64,000 nt of DNA. Origin: Clostridiales bacterium oral taxon 876 str. F0540 (lineage in GTDB: Bacteria; Bacillota; Clostridia; Clostridiales; Clostridiaceae). How positions within the stretch are numbered: position 1 is the stretch's first letter; each line of letters begins with the position of its first letter. This document shows positions 44,179 through 52,749 of this stretch, one piece after another. A model generated the notes under the pieces. That model had not been told where the DNA came from. It worked only from the letters and a program-made list of their open reading frames with translations, and did no database searches. Made by a program: the position numbers and the translations under genes. The stretch lies in NCBI GenBank assembly GCA_000466585.1, contig KE993464.1, forward strand, positions 1 through 64,000, written 5' to 3'.

Positions 44179-45354
44179 TTATATAACTTGGAATATTATA
44201 AATTTTAAGTAATAGGATTCATCAGAATTCCATAGTATTGGATGATCAGGGGCCTGAGTTCTGAATTCTACCTGCCTTAGTGTTCTTTTAGCATCTTTAG
44301 CCGCATCAGCTATAGTCTGCCTGAATAAATCCTCCTTCATAAAATGAGAGCAGGAACAGGTAACAAAGAAACCGCCAGGCTTAACCATTTTTAGTCCCCT
44401 TAGATTTATATCCTTATAGCCTCTGGTTGCTCCTTTAACACTTTCGCGGGATTTTGTAAATGCAGGAGGATCAAGTATTACAACATCAAATTTTCTACCT
44501 GCCTTGGACCACTCTGTGAGCACATCAAAAGCATTATGACACTCAAATTTTACAGTATCTGAAAGTCTGTTAAGCTCAGCATTTCTTGTTGCAAAATCTA
44601 CTGCATGCTGAGAAATATCTATACCAAGTACGCTTTTTGCTCCGGCTATACCAGCATTTAAAGCAAAGGAACCGGTGTGAGTAAAGCAGTCTAAAACCTC
44701 TGAATCCTTACAGATTTTTTGGATGGCAGCTCTATTTTCCTTCTGGTCTAAGAAAAAGCCTGTCTTTTGGCCATTTTCAATATCTACGTAATATTTGACA
44801 CCATTTTCAACTATTTGAACCATTGTATCAAAAGGTTCTGTGAGGAAGCCTTTAGTTTGCTCCATGCCTTCAAGCTCGCGGACTGAAGCATCGCTTCTTT
44901 CGTAAACACCTTTAGCGCCATATTCCTCAACAAGTATTTTGACAATAATGTCTTTATATTTATCTATGCCCAAGGCTAAAGATTGAATTACATAGTAGTC
45001 TTCAAATTTATCTATTGTAAGACCTGGCAGAAAATCAGCTTCTCCAAATACAAATCTACAGCTAGAAGTATCTATAACCTTTTTTCTATATTCCCAAGCA
45101 TCACTTAGTCTTCTTTTAAAGAAAGCTTCATCAATTTCTTCGTTTATATCTCTAGTTAAAATTCTTATAGCAATTTTAGAAACATCATTTATGTAACCCT
45201 TTCCTAAAAAATCACGCTTGAAATTGTAAACCTCAACTATATCACCATTTGTATACTCACCATCATACTCTTCAATTTCATCAGTAAATATCCAAGGATG
45301 ACCGCTTTCAACTTTTCTTCCTTTATTTTTATGTAAATAAAACTTACAAGCCAA
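44179..45354 (-). CDS. rlmI: 23S rRNA cytosine methyltransferase (RlmI/YwbD-like)
   Basis: A 391-residue class I SAM-dependent RNA methyltransferase. An N-terminal PUA domain at about 1-75 (KGRKVESGHPWIFTDEI) is followed by an EEHEE-like region and a Rossmann domain. Motifs seen are NGQKTGFFLDQKENR, LDCFTHTGSFALNA (SAM binding), VLGIDIS, VILDPPAFTKS and TCSCSHFM, the last with the cysteine expected for a C5 cytosine methylase. The start is TTG 45354 eight bases after AAAGGAG; the GTG at 45363 overlaps that site. RlmI of E. coli methylates C1962. Confidence 0.9.
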   Translation of the reverse strand: MACKFYLHKNKGRKVESGHPWIFTDEIEEYDGEYTNGDIVEVYNFKRDFLGKGYINDVSKIAIRILTRDINEEIDEAFFKRRLSDAWEYRKKVIDTSSCRFVFGEADFLPGLTIDKFEDYYVIQSLALGIDKYKDIIVKILVEEYGAKGVYERSDASVRELEGMEQTKGFLTEPFDTMVQIVENGVKYYVDIENGQKTGFFLDQKENRAAIQKICKDSEVLDCFTHTGSFALNAGIAGAKSVLGIDISQHAVDFATRNAELNRLSDTVKFECHNAFDVLTEWSKAGRKFDVVILDPPAFTKSRESVKGATRGYKDINLRGLKMVKPGGFFVTCSCSHFMKEDLFRQTIADAAKDAKRTLRQVEFRTQAPDHPILWNSDESYYLKFIIFQVI

Positions 45355-45540
45355 TATAAACACTCCTTTTGTTTATGAAGAATTATTAATTCTTAATTTC
45401 TTTTAGTAGTATACCACAATTAGGCAATATGTAGTATAAACCTATTAATTAATTTGTGTATTAAATCAATTGTAATGGCTTTTAAAAGGGGATAATATAT
45501 ACTTAAAATGCAGAAGATTTATACGAAAAGGAGTTATGAT

Positions 45541-47922
45541 ATGAAAAAATATAAGCTTGAAACACATCCTCAAGCAAACGAATGCGCAATTGTAAAAGGA
45601 GATAAATATCGTTTTACTGTGCTTACTTCCAGAATGATTCGATTAGAGTATGATGAAGAGGGAAGATTTGAGAACAGTGCTACTCAAAGTGTTATTAACA
45701 GAAATTTTCCAGTTCATGAGTATAGGGTTATTGATGAAGCTGATCATTTAGAAATTATCACGGATAATGTTCATTTAATTTACTATAAAGATAAAGGAAG
45801 GTTTTCTAAAAATAATTTAAGTATCCAAGTTAAAAGTATGCTAACGGGGCATGGTGCTACTTGGCATTATGGAGAAAATACAAATGATTTAAGAGGAACG
45901 GCAAGAACACTGGATGGAGTTAATGGGGCTACAGAGCTTGAGAGAGGTCTTATTTCAAAGTATGGTTTTTCAATTATTGATGACAGTAAATCTCTTTTGA
46001 TTACAGAAGATGGATGGGTCGAACCACGCAAAGAAAATATTATCGATATTTATTTTTTAGGCTATGGAAGGGAATATTTAGATTGTTTAAAGGATTTTTA
46101 CCACCTATGCGGAAGTACGCCTATGATACCTAGATTTGCTCTTGGAAACTGGTGGAGCCGTTATTATAGATACACAGAAACTGAATACAAAGAGCTTATG
46201 GAGAGATTTGAAAAAGAGCAGATGCCATTTTCCGTTGCTGTAATTGATATGGATTGGCATTATGTTGATATACCAGCTAAGTACGGAAGCGGATGGACAG
46301 GTTATACCTGGAACCGTGAGCTTTTTCCTGATCCTAAAGGATTTATGGAATGGCTGCACAGCAAAGGCATGAAAGTAACCTTGAACGTGCATCCTGCTGA
46401 TGGAGTTAGAGCATACGAAGAAATGTATGTAGCTATGGCAAAAGAGCTTGAAGCTGATTATGAAAAGGAGCAGAGAATAAATTTTGATATTGCAGATCCA
46501 AAGTTCCTTGATGCTTACTTTAAATATCTTCATCATCCAAATGAAGAAAATGGAGTTGATTTCTGGTGGATTGATTGGCAGCAAGGGGGAACTACTAAAA
46601 TAACTGGGTTAGATCCATTATGGATGCTTAATCATTATCACTTTTTAGACAGTATGAGAAATGGAAAGCAGGGGTTAACATTTTCAAGATATGCTGGCAT
46701 AGGAAGCCACCGCTATCCGGTTGGATTCTCCGGAGACACTTTTATCACTTGGGAGTCTTTAGATTTTCAGCCTTATTTCACTGCTAATGCTTCAAATGTG
46801 GGTTATGGATGGTGGAGTCATGACATTGGTGGACATATGCTTGGATATAAAGATGATGAGTTAGCTGTTCGATGGCTGCAATTTGGTGTTTTTTCGCCAA
46901 TCAATCGTCTTCATAGTTCTTCTAGTCCGTTTAACAGCAAGGAACCATGGCGTTATAATTTAATAGCTGAAAAGGTTATGAAGGAATATTTACGTCTTCG
47001 TCATAAGCTTGTTCCTTATTTATATACTATGAACTATTTAAATCACAAAGAGGGTCTTCCGCTTATGCAGCCTATGTATTATCATGGACCCTGGGAAGAA
47101 GCGGCCTACAACGTAAAGAATCAATATTATTATGGAACAGAATTAATTGTATGTCCTATTACAACGAAAATTAATAACAGTATAAATCAAGGCCACGTAA
47201 CTGCATGGCTTCCAAAAGGGCTTTGGTATGATTTCTTTACAGGAAGAGTATATGAGGGAGAAAGGAAAATTAATCTTTATAGAGGAATTGAACAGATTCC
47301 TGTTCTCGCAAAGGCAGGAGGCATTGTGCCATTAGCCGGAGATTCTGAAATAAGCAATTTTACAAACAATCCAAGCGAGTTGGAAGTACATATATTTGCA
47401 GGAGCGGATGGAAGCTTTGTTTTGTATGAGGATGAAGCTAAGAGTAATGTAAAGACACAGATGGCTCTGGAGTGGAATAAGGAAAGCAAAGCTGTATTTT
47501 CTATTTCAAAGCCTGAAGGAGATATAGAAATACTTCCTAAGCAACGAGTGTATAAATTAGTGTTTGTTGGCTTTAAAGCTGCTGATGTACCGGAAGTATT
47601 CTGTAACGAGGAAAAAATTGAAGCAGATACCCTTATAGAGCAAGAGAAAAATGCAATAATTGTAAGTCTGCCTGCTGTTGATATCAGTACAGAAGTTAAA
47701 GTGATATTTAAGGAAGCTTTAATAAGAAAAAATTATTATGAACAAGAAATATTTGATTTTTTAAATAAGGCTCAGATTTCTTTCATAATAAAAGAACAAA
47801 TTTATTCAGCAGTAAGAAAGTTTAAGAATTCACCAAGATTAATGGGGGAGCTTCAAGCGTTGAACTTGGAAACTGAATTGCTGGAAGCAATTAGCGAGAT
47901 TCTTTGGGCATATTCTGAGTAA
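45541..47922 (+). CDS. Glycoside hydrolase family 31 enzyme (alpha-glucosidase-like)
   Basis: A 793-residue GH31 enzyme without signal peptide, hence cytoplasmic. The N-terminal galactose mutarotase-like domain covers about 1-200, and the (beta/alpha)8 barrel about 210-560. The nucleophile Asp lies at about 345 in FWWIDWQQGG, and the SHDIGGHMLG segment at about 426 follows the acid/base region (FSGDTFITWESL). The usual family motif is WIDMNEP; the WIDWQQG form marks a distinct subgroup. Substrate could be alpha-glucoside or another alpha-glycoside. The C-terminal 90 residues (KNYYEQEIFDFLNK) are an extra helical domain. ATG 45541 follows AAAAGGAG. Confidence 0.9.
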   Translation: MKKYKLETHPQANECAIVKGDKYRFTVLTSRMIRLEYDEEGRFENSATQSVINRNFPVHEYRVIDEADHLEIITDNVHLIYYKDKGRFSKNNLSIQVKSMLTGHGATWHYGENTNDLRGTARTLDGVNGATELERGLISKYGFSIIDDSKSLLITEDGWVEPRKENIIDIYFLGYGREYLDCLKDFYHLCGSTPMIPRFALGNWWSRYYRYTETEYKELMERFEKEQMPFSVAVIDMDWHYVDIPAKYGSGWTGYTWNRELFPDPKGFMEWLHSKGMKVTLNVHPADGVRAYEEMYVAMAKELEADYEKEQRINFDIADPKFLDAYFKYLHHPNEENGVDFWWIDWQQGGTTKITGLDPLWMLNHYHFLDSMRNGKQGLTFSRYAGIGSHRYPVGFSGDTFITWESLDFQPYFTANASNVGYGWWSHDIGGHMLGYKDDELAVRWLQFGVFSPINRLHSSSSPFNSKEPWRYNLIAEKVMKEYLRLRHKLVPYLYTMNYLNHKEGLPLMQPMYYHGPWEEAAYNVKNQYYYGTELIVCPITTKINNSINQGHVTAWLPKGLWYDFFTGRVYEGERKINLYRGIEQIPVLAKAGGIVPLAGDSEISNFTNNPSELEVHIFAGADGSFVLYEDEAKSNVKTQMALEWNKESKAVFSISKPEGDIEILPKQRVYKLVFVGFKAADVPEVFCNEEKIEADTLIEQEKNAIIVSLPAVDISTEVKVIFKEALIRKNYYEQEIFDFLNKAQISFIIKEQIYSAVRKFKNSPRLMGELQALNLETELLEAISEILWAYSE

Positions 47923-47993
47923 TGTTATTTTTTAAGAAGGCTGCAATGACTTATTGAGCATATTTTATTAAACACGGAGAATATAGATAATGA

Positions 47994-48044
47994 AAAAGAC
48001 GCGGAAGAGTATTTTTAAAGCATACTAACCTTCGCGTCTTTTGC
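47994..48044 (+). terminator. Terminator of the GH31 gene
   Basis: AAAAGACGCGGAAG pairs with CTTCGCGTCTTTT (one bulged G), with an inner GTAT/ATAC pairing. From 48045 to 48437 the DNA is AT-rich; I see no gene, only candidate promoter-like boxes such as TTGACA near 48264. Confidence 0.75.
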
Positions 48045-48437
48045 GATTTTCATTCATATATTTAAGTATAAACCTAGAAAAATATTAAAATATATAAATA
48101 TTTACTTGAGCCATGCTGGTTTGCAGTAGATTTGTCTTCTAAAATATTAGATAACATGTTTATATCAACATTATTATTAAACAACTCCTAAATAATTTTG
48201 GAATGTGTAATAAATATAATATCAACATTCTTGTAATTACCACAGTATATTATATAAATTTCCTTTGACATAGTGGTACTGCATATTTTAAACTATACTA
48301 TGTGCGATAAATCGGACTACTTAGTTTAAATTTGTAAATCGCCATTTAAGTATGAAAAAGTCCTGATGTTAGTACAGGTTTTCGTGAAGCTCAAATAGGA
48401 GATTTGCTTTGAAATCTATATAAAAGGGGAGAAATTA

Positions 48438-49994
48438 ATGAGTATACTAACCGTTAAAAATATGAGCCATGGCTTTGGAGATAGAGCAATACTTGAAGAT
48501 GTATCCTTCAGACTTTTAAAGGGGGAGCACGTTGGATTTATAGGTGCAAATGGAGAAGGTAAATCAACCTTTATGAATATAATTACAGGAAAACTTATGC
48601 CTGATGATGGAGTAATAGAATGGTCCAACAAGGTTAGAGTTGGCTATATGGACCAGCATGTTGTACTTCAAGCAGGACTTACAATAAGAGATGTGTTAAA
48701 AGGGGCTTTTCAGTATCTGTTTGATGCAGAAGCAGAAATGAATGAGCTTTATGGAAAAATGGGAGATGTTACTCCTGAAGAATTAGAAAAGATGCTTGAA
48801 AGAACAGCAGTAATCCAAGACATGTTAGACCATAATGGATTTTATATTATAGACGCTAAGATTGAAGAAACTGCTAAAGGTCTTGGACTTTTAGATGTGG
48901 GACTAGATAAAGATGTTAAGGAGCTAAGCGGAGGTCAAAGAACAAAGGTTTTACTTGCTAAGCTTTTACTTGAGACACCGGACATACTGCTTTTGGACGA
49001 GCCTACAAACTATTTGGATGAAGCTCATATTGAGTGGCTCAAAAGATTTTTAAATGCTTACGAAAATGCATTTATACTAATATCACATGATATTCCATTT
49101 TTAAATTCAGTAATAAACCTTATATACCATGTAGAAAACAAAAAACTTACTAGGTATGTTGGAAACTATGAAGAGTTTGAAAGAATATATGAAGCTAAGA
49201 AGAAGCAGCTAGAGCAGGCCTATGAGAGACAGCAACAAGAAATCGCAAAATTAGAGGATTTTGTTGCCAGAAATAAAGCTAATGTTGCTACAGCAAACAT
49301 GGCTAAGTCAAGACAAAAGAAGCTCGATAAAATAGATAGAATTGAACTTTCAGCTGAGAAACCAAAACCAACCTTTAATTTTAAGACAGCCAGAGCTTCA
49401 GGAAAGGTTATCTTTGAAACTAAGGACTTAGTTATAGGTTATGATAGCCCGCTTACAAAGCCTCTTAATCTTTATATGGAAAGAGGACAGAAAATTGCCC
49501 TAGTAGGTTCTAATGGATTAGGAAAGACAACACTTCTTAAGAGCTTAATGGGTCAAATAAAGCCAATAAGCGGAGAAGTTCAGCTTGGTGACTATCAATA
49601 TATAGGATACTTTGAACAGGAAGGCAGAGAAGGAAATACAAATACTTGTATTGAAGAGTTTTGGAAGGAGTTTCCCGGCTACACCCAATATGAAGTTCGT
49701 GCTGCTCTTGCAAAATGCGGACTTACTACAAAGCATATTGAGAGTATGGTAATGGTTTTATCAGGAGGAGAGGCTGCTAAAGTTAGACTTGCAAAGCTTA
49801 TAAATAATGAAACCAATATACTAATCCTTGACGAGCCTACAAACCATCTGGATGTGGATGCTAAGGACGAACTTAAGAGAGCCTTAAAAGAGTATAAAGG
49901 AACTATATTATTAGTTTGCCACGAGCCGGAGTTTTATAGAGATGTTGTGACTGAAGTATGGAACTGCGAGGATTGGACAACAAAAATTGTATAA
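48438..49994 (+). CDS. ABC-F family translational ATPase (YbiT-like)
   Basis: A 518-residue duplicated ATPase of the ABC-F family, which binds the ribosomal E site and has no membrane part. The first half has Walker A GANGEGKST (about 36-44), signature LSGGQRTK and Walker B LLLDEPTNYLD. The second has Walker A GSNGLGKTT (about 354), signature LSGGEAAK and ILILDEPTNHLD. The linker is charged (about 245-320). The second signature region and the C-terminal end fit the YbiT group, not the antibiotic-resistance Lsa type at 51189. It is likely a housekeeping translation factor. GGGGAG is seven bases before the ATG. Confidence 0.9.
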   Translation: MSILTVKNMSHGFGDRAILEDVSFRLLKGEHVGFIGANGEGKSTFMNIITGKLMPDDGVIEWSNKVRVGYMDQHVVLQAGLTIRDVLKGAFQYLFDAEAEMNELYGKMGDVTPEELEKMLERTAVIQDMLDHNGFYIIDAKIEETAKGLGLLDVGLDKDVKELSGGQRTKVLLAKLLLETPDILLLDEPTNYLDEAHIEWLKRFLNAYENAFILISHDIPFLNSVINLIYHVENKKLTRYVGNYEEFERIYEAKKKQLEQAYERQQQEIAKLEDFVARNKANVATANMAKSRQKKLDKIDRIELSAEKPKPTFNFKTARASGKVIFETKDLVIGYDSPLTKPLNLYMERGQKIALVGSNGLGKTTLLKSLMGQIKPISGEVQLGDYQYIGYFEQEGREGNTNTCIEEFWKEFPGYTQYEVRAALAKCGLTTKHIESMVMVLSGGEAAKVRLAKLINNETNILILDEPTNHLDVDAKDELKRALKEYKGTILLVCHEPEFYRDVVTEVWNCEDWTTKIV

Positions 49995-50047
49995 CAGTAC
50001 CATAAGTGAAATATATATCAAATATTGATATATGATAGTATAAAGAT

Positions 50048-50083
50048 AGCAGTAATACCAATGAGTGTTACTGCTGCTTTTAT
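50048..50083 (+). terminator. Terminator of the YbiT-like ABC-F gene
   Basis: AGCAGTAATAC pairs with GTGTTACTGCT, followed by GCTTTTA. The same stem sequence (AGCAGTAATA) recurs at 50704. Confidence 0.8.
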
Positions 50084-50187
50084 TTGCTTTCAAAGATTGT
50101 ATCTGGAATACGATTGAAGTATAATACAAAGGTATGTTTGAAGGAAGGTTTAGAATATTTGTAAATTAGCTATTTTAGGGGGCTATT

Positions 50188-50592
50188 ATGAGCATAAAAA
50201 TGATACATCACATTTGCATTCAAACTGGAAGTTATTATGAATCACTTGAGTTCTATACTAAAATTCTGGGTTTTGAATTAGTTTCAGAAACACAAAACTT
50301 TCATGGTCGCAATTTTAATACTTGGTTAAGGCTAGGACAATTTATGATTGAATTACAGACTGCTAAAAAGGATGAGAAATTAAATAGCTGGAGTTCATTA
50401 AATGAAGGAATAGTACATATGTGCTTTTTTGTAGATAATGTTCAAGAAGAGTTTGAAAGAATAAAAAAGTTAGGTTATAACAGTTTTAAGATTAAAAATG
50501 GTGAAATAGTCTATAAAGTTGAAGATGGATATTTATTTAAAATTAAAGCACCAGAAGGGACGGAAGTTGAAATAAGGGACTTATTGATATAA
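50188..50592 (+). CDS. VOC (glyoxalase/dioxygenase superfamily) protein
   Basis: A 134-residue single VOC-fold protein with two beta-alpha-beta-beta-beta modules. The opening KMIHHICIQTGSYYESLEFYTKILGFELV is typical, with His at about 8 as a possible metal ligand; a His in GIVHMCFFVDNV and a Glu near the end (GTEVEIRD) would complete the site. Members include glyoxalases, fosfomycin and bleomycin resistance proteins and epimerases. The substrate cannot be told. GGGGG precedes the ATG by six bases. It has its own terminator. Confidence 0.85.
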   Translation: MSIKMIHHICIQTGSYYESLEFYTKILGFELVSETQNFHGRNFNTWLRLGQFMIELQTAKKDEKLNSWSSLNEGIVHMCFFVDNVQEEFERIKKLGYNSFKIKNGEIVYKVEDGYLFKIKAPEGTEVEIRDLLI

Positions 50593-50703
50593 TTAAGAAG
50601 TTGAAAACACACCCTATGTACTCTTTATTGGACATATAAGATTGTTTAGAAGTTTTGTGTTTCCAAAATTAGTAAAGAATATAGTAAATAATTGAATTGA
50701 GAT

Positions 50704-50742
50704 AGCAGTAATATTAGCAAATATTACTGCTGTTCTTATTTA
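50704..50742 (+). terminator. Terminator of the VOC gene
   Basis: AGCAGTAATATT and AATATTACTGCT are exact complements around four bases, with the tail GTTCTTATT. It isolates the downstream attenuator region from readthrough. Confidence 0.8.
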
Positions 50743-50810
50743 CCTGTCATTGTTGATTTTTTCAACATATAGTGTTACAATGAAGACAAATTTGAAATTG
50801 AGGTGAAAAG

Positions 50811-50831
50811 ATGATTAATTTTTCTTGCTAG
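50811..50831 (+). CDS. Leader peptide MINFSC of the Lsa-type ABC-F gene
   Basis: A six-codon reading frame (ATG ATT AAT TTT TCT TGC TAG) with GAGGTG six bases upstream. Its codons double as element 1 of the attenuator: ATTAATTTTTCTTGC can pair with GCAAGAAAGTTAAT at 50892-50905. Translation by a drug-stalled ribosome would release that downstream strand. It is too short to have a function of its own beyond sensing. Confidence 0.75.
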   Translation: MINFSC

Positions 50832-51010
50832 TTTTACAAAGTATAATAAAATTGTGGATTTGTTTTATGCCGCTTTTTTTGTTGTGCTTATGCAAGAAAG
50901 TTAATCTATTTTTTCGCTCAGACGGTATATCTTTGCCTTATCCTAACAGGGTCCGGCTTTGCTGTATTTATGAGCTGTAAGAAATAACTTTCTTGCGGCT
51001 CTTATTTTTT
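50811..51010 (+). promoter_or_regulatory. Ribosome-dependent transcription attenuator of the Lsa-type gene
   Basis: Four pairing elements are visible. Element 1 is in the leader codons (50814-50828). Element 2 is GCAAGAAAGTTAAT (50892-50905). Elements 3 (GAGCTGTAAGAAA, 50972-50984) and 4 (TTTCTTGCGGCTC, 50989-51001) form an intrinsic terminator followed by TTATTTTTT. Element 2 is the exact complement of AACTTTCTTGC at 50986-50996, so it competes with element 3. Without drug, 1:2 and 3:4 form and transcription ends. A ribosome stalled on the leader frees element 2, which unwinds the terminator. This is the known logic of antibiotic-inducible ABC-F genes. Confidence 0.88.
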
Positions 51011-51044
51011 ATAAATTATTAAGCTAAGGAGGATGAATAATATA

Positions 51045-51125
51045 ATGAGCGTTAAAGAGCTTTTCGTAACACATGATAATCTTCATATAGAGCCGGATAC
51101 TTCGGGCGACATTTATATGGAGTGA
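51045..51125 (+). CDS. Possible 26-codon upstream reading frame
   Basis: ATG 51045 is preceded by AAGGAGG at 51026-51032 and reads 26 codons to TGA at 51123-51125 (MSVKELFVTH at the start). It lies between the attenuator terminator and the ABC-F gene. It could be a second leader peptide, a coupling device or a gene remnant. A bulged hairpin, ATACCAGTCG with CGACTTTGGTAT, follows at 51126-51152. No function is known. Confidence 0.45.
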   Translation: MSVKELFVTHDNLHIEPDTSGDIYME

Positions 51126-51188
51126 TACCAGTCGCCTATTGTTCCGACTTTGGTATTTGCAGTAATAATTTCAAAGGAGGACAAGAAT

Positions 51189-52667
51189 ATGTCTATAATA
51201 AACGTTACAAACCTGACCTTCGCTTACGAAGGCAGTTATGATAATATTTTTGAAAATGTAAGCTTTCAAATTGATACTGATTGGAAATTGGGCTTTACCG
51301 GAAGAAATGGACGAGGGAAAACTACTTTTTTGAATCTTTTACTTGGTAAATATGAATATACCGGCAATATTTCAACTAATATAACTTTTGAGTATTTTCC
51401 TTATGATGTGAAGGAACCGGAGAATTTCACAATAGATATCATAAAGGATATCAGTCCAAACTCAGCGGATTGGGAAATAATGAAGGAATTATCTATGCTT
51501 GCTATAGACGATGATGTTTTATACAGGCAGTTTTATACATTATCAAAGGGGGAGCAGACAAAAGTTTTACTTGCTGCTATGTTTTTGAAAGAGAACTCCT
51601 TCCTGCTTATTGATGAGCCTACAAATCATTTGGATGCTGAAGCTAGAATGAAACTAAGTAATTACCTTAGAAAAAAGAAAGGTTTTATTCTTATTTCACA
51701 TGATAGGTTATTTTTGGATAATTGTATTGATCATGTTCTTTCAATAAATAAGACCAATATAGAAATACAAAAGGGTAATTTCTCAAGCTGGTGGGAAAAT
51801 AAAAAAAGGCAGGATGGTTTTGAATTGGCAGAAAACGAAAAACTTAGAAAAGATATTAACCGTTTATCTGAGGCTGCCAAACGAACAAGCAATTGGTCAG
51901 ATGAAGTAGAAAAATCCAAAAAAGGGACTACAAACTCAGGTTCTAAGTTAGATAAGGGATACGTCGGTCATAAGGCCGCTAAAATGATGAAACGTTCCAA
52001 ATCTATTGAAAGTAGACAGCAAGCTTCTATTGAAGAAAAATCTAAGCTTCTTAAGAATATTGAAAGTTCCGCCAGCTTGAAGATGTCCCAACATGATTAT
52101 CATAAAAGTAAACTTGTAGAACTTGACAATGTTTCAATCTTTTACGGTGATACAATGGTTTGCAAAGATGTCAGCTTTAGTATTGAACAAGGTGACAGGA
52201 TTTCACTCAAAGGTGAGAACGGCTCAGGAAAGTCAAGCATTATCAAGCTTATTTGTGGTGAAGATATAAATTACACAGGTACTTTTAGAAAAGGAAGTAA
52301 TCTGAAAATATCCTATGTATCACAGGATACTTCGCATCTTAAGGGTAGCTTAACAGACTATGCCATTGAAAATAATATCGACGAAAGTCTTTTTAAAGCC
52401 ACTTTAAGAAAGCTTGATTTTTCAAGAACTCAATTTGAAAAGGATATGTCATCTTTTAGTGGCGGACAAAAGAAAAAAGTGCTTATTGCAAAAAGCCTTT
52501 GCGAGAAAGCTCATTTGCACGTTTGGGATGAACCTCTTAATTTTATTGATATTATATCTCGAATGCAGATAGAAGAGTTACTGATCGAATATTCTCCAAC
52601 CTTATTATTTGTTGAGCATGACAGTGAATTTTGCGTAAATGTTGCAACGAAGGTTTTTGAGCTCTAA
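51189..52667 (+). CDS. Lsa-type ABC-F ribosomal protection protein
   Basis: A 492-residue ABC-F protein of the Lsa/CplR group, whose members displace lincosamides, pleuromutilins and streptogramin A from the ribosome. The first ATPase half has Walker A GRNGRGKTT (about 36-44), signature LSKGEQTK and LLIDEPTNHLD. The second has GENGSGKSS, signature FSGGQKKK and a Walker B-like HVWDEPLNFID. The interdomain linker (about 195-300) is long and basic (KKGTTNSGSKLDKGYVGHKAAKMMKR-like), as in Lsa proteins. ATG 51189 follows AAAGGAGG; the GTG at 51150 is not supported. Its attenuator leader supports a resistance role, which remains to be shown. Confidence 0.9.
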   Translation: MSIINVTNLTFAYEGSYDNIFENVSFQIDTDWKLGFTGRNGRGKTTFLNLLLGKYEYTGNISTNITFEYFPYDVKEPENFTIDIIKDISPNSADWEIMKELSMLAIDDDVLYRQFYTLSKGEQTKVLLAAMFLKENSFLLIDEPTNHLDAEARMKLSNYLRKKKGFILISHDRLFLDNCIDHVLSINKTNIEIQKGNFSSWWENKKRQDGFELAENEKLRKDINRLSEAAKRTSNWSDEVEKSKKGTTNSGSKLDKGYVGHKAAKMMKRSKSIESRQQASIEEKSKLLKNIESSASLKMSQHDYHKSKLVELDNVSIFYGDTMVCKDVSFSIEQGDRISLKGENGSGKSSIIKLICGEDINYTGTFRKGSNLKISYVSQDTSHLKGSLTDYAIENNIDESLFKATLRKLDFSRTQFEKDMSSFSGGQKKKVLIAKSLCEKAHLHVWDEPLNFIDIISRMQIEELLIEYSPTLLFVEHDSEFCVNVATKVFEL

Positions 52668-52688
52668 CTAATGAAGTAAGAGTATGTT

Positions 52689-52719
52689 AAAGGGGGTAGA
52701 TAAGCTGCCCCTTTTTTCT
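52689..52719 (+). terminator. Intercistronic terminator-like hairpin before hflX
   Basis: AAAGGGG at 52689-52695 pairs with CCCCTTTT, followed by more T. It lies between the ABC-F stop and the hflX ribosome binding site, so it may reduce readthrough into hflX or be itself regulated. Confidence 0.7.
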
Positions 52720-52749
52720 CGTAATATGGTTATGAACGGAGGAAGCTGT

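Noticed and set aside
46105..46584. 159-codon minus-strand frame inside the GH31 gene
   Set aside because: Opposite the catalytic barrel of GH31; no homology recognised and no ribosome binding site.
48090..48205. Minus-strand stretch of about 38 open codons upstream of the YbiT-like gene, considered as an integrase relic
   Set aside because: The resemblance was limited to a few residues and the frame has no start; AT-rich DNA gives such frames by chance.
48240..48437. A second ribosome-dependent attenuator before the YbiT-like ABC-F gene
   Set aside because: Only a four-base-pair hairpin and no leader ORF with matched pairing strands were found, unlike the Lsa-type leader.
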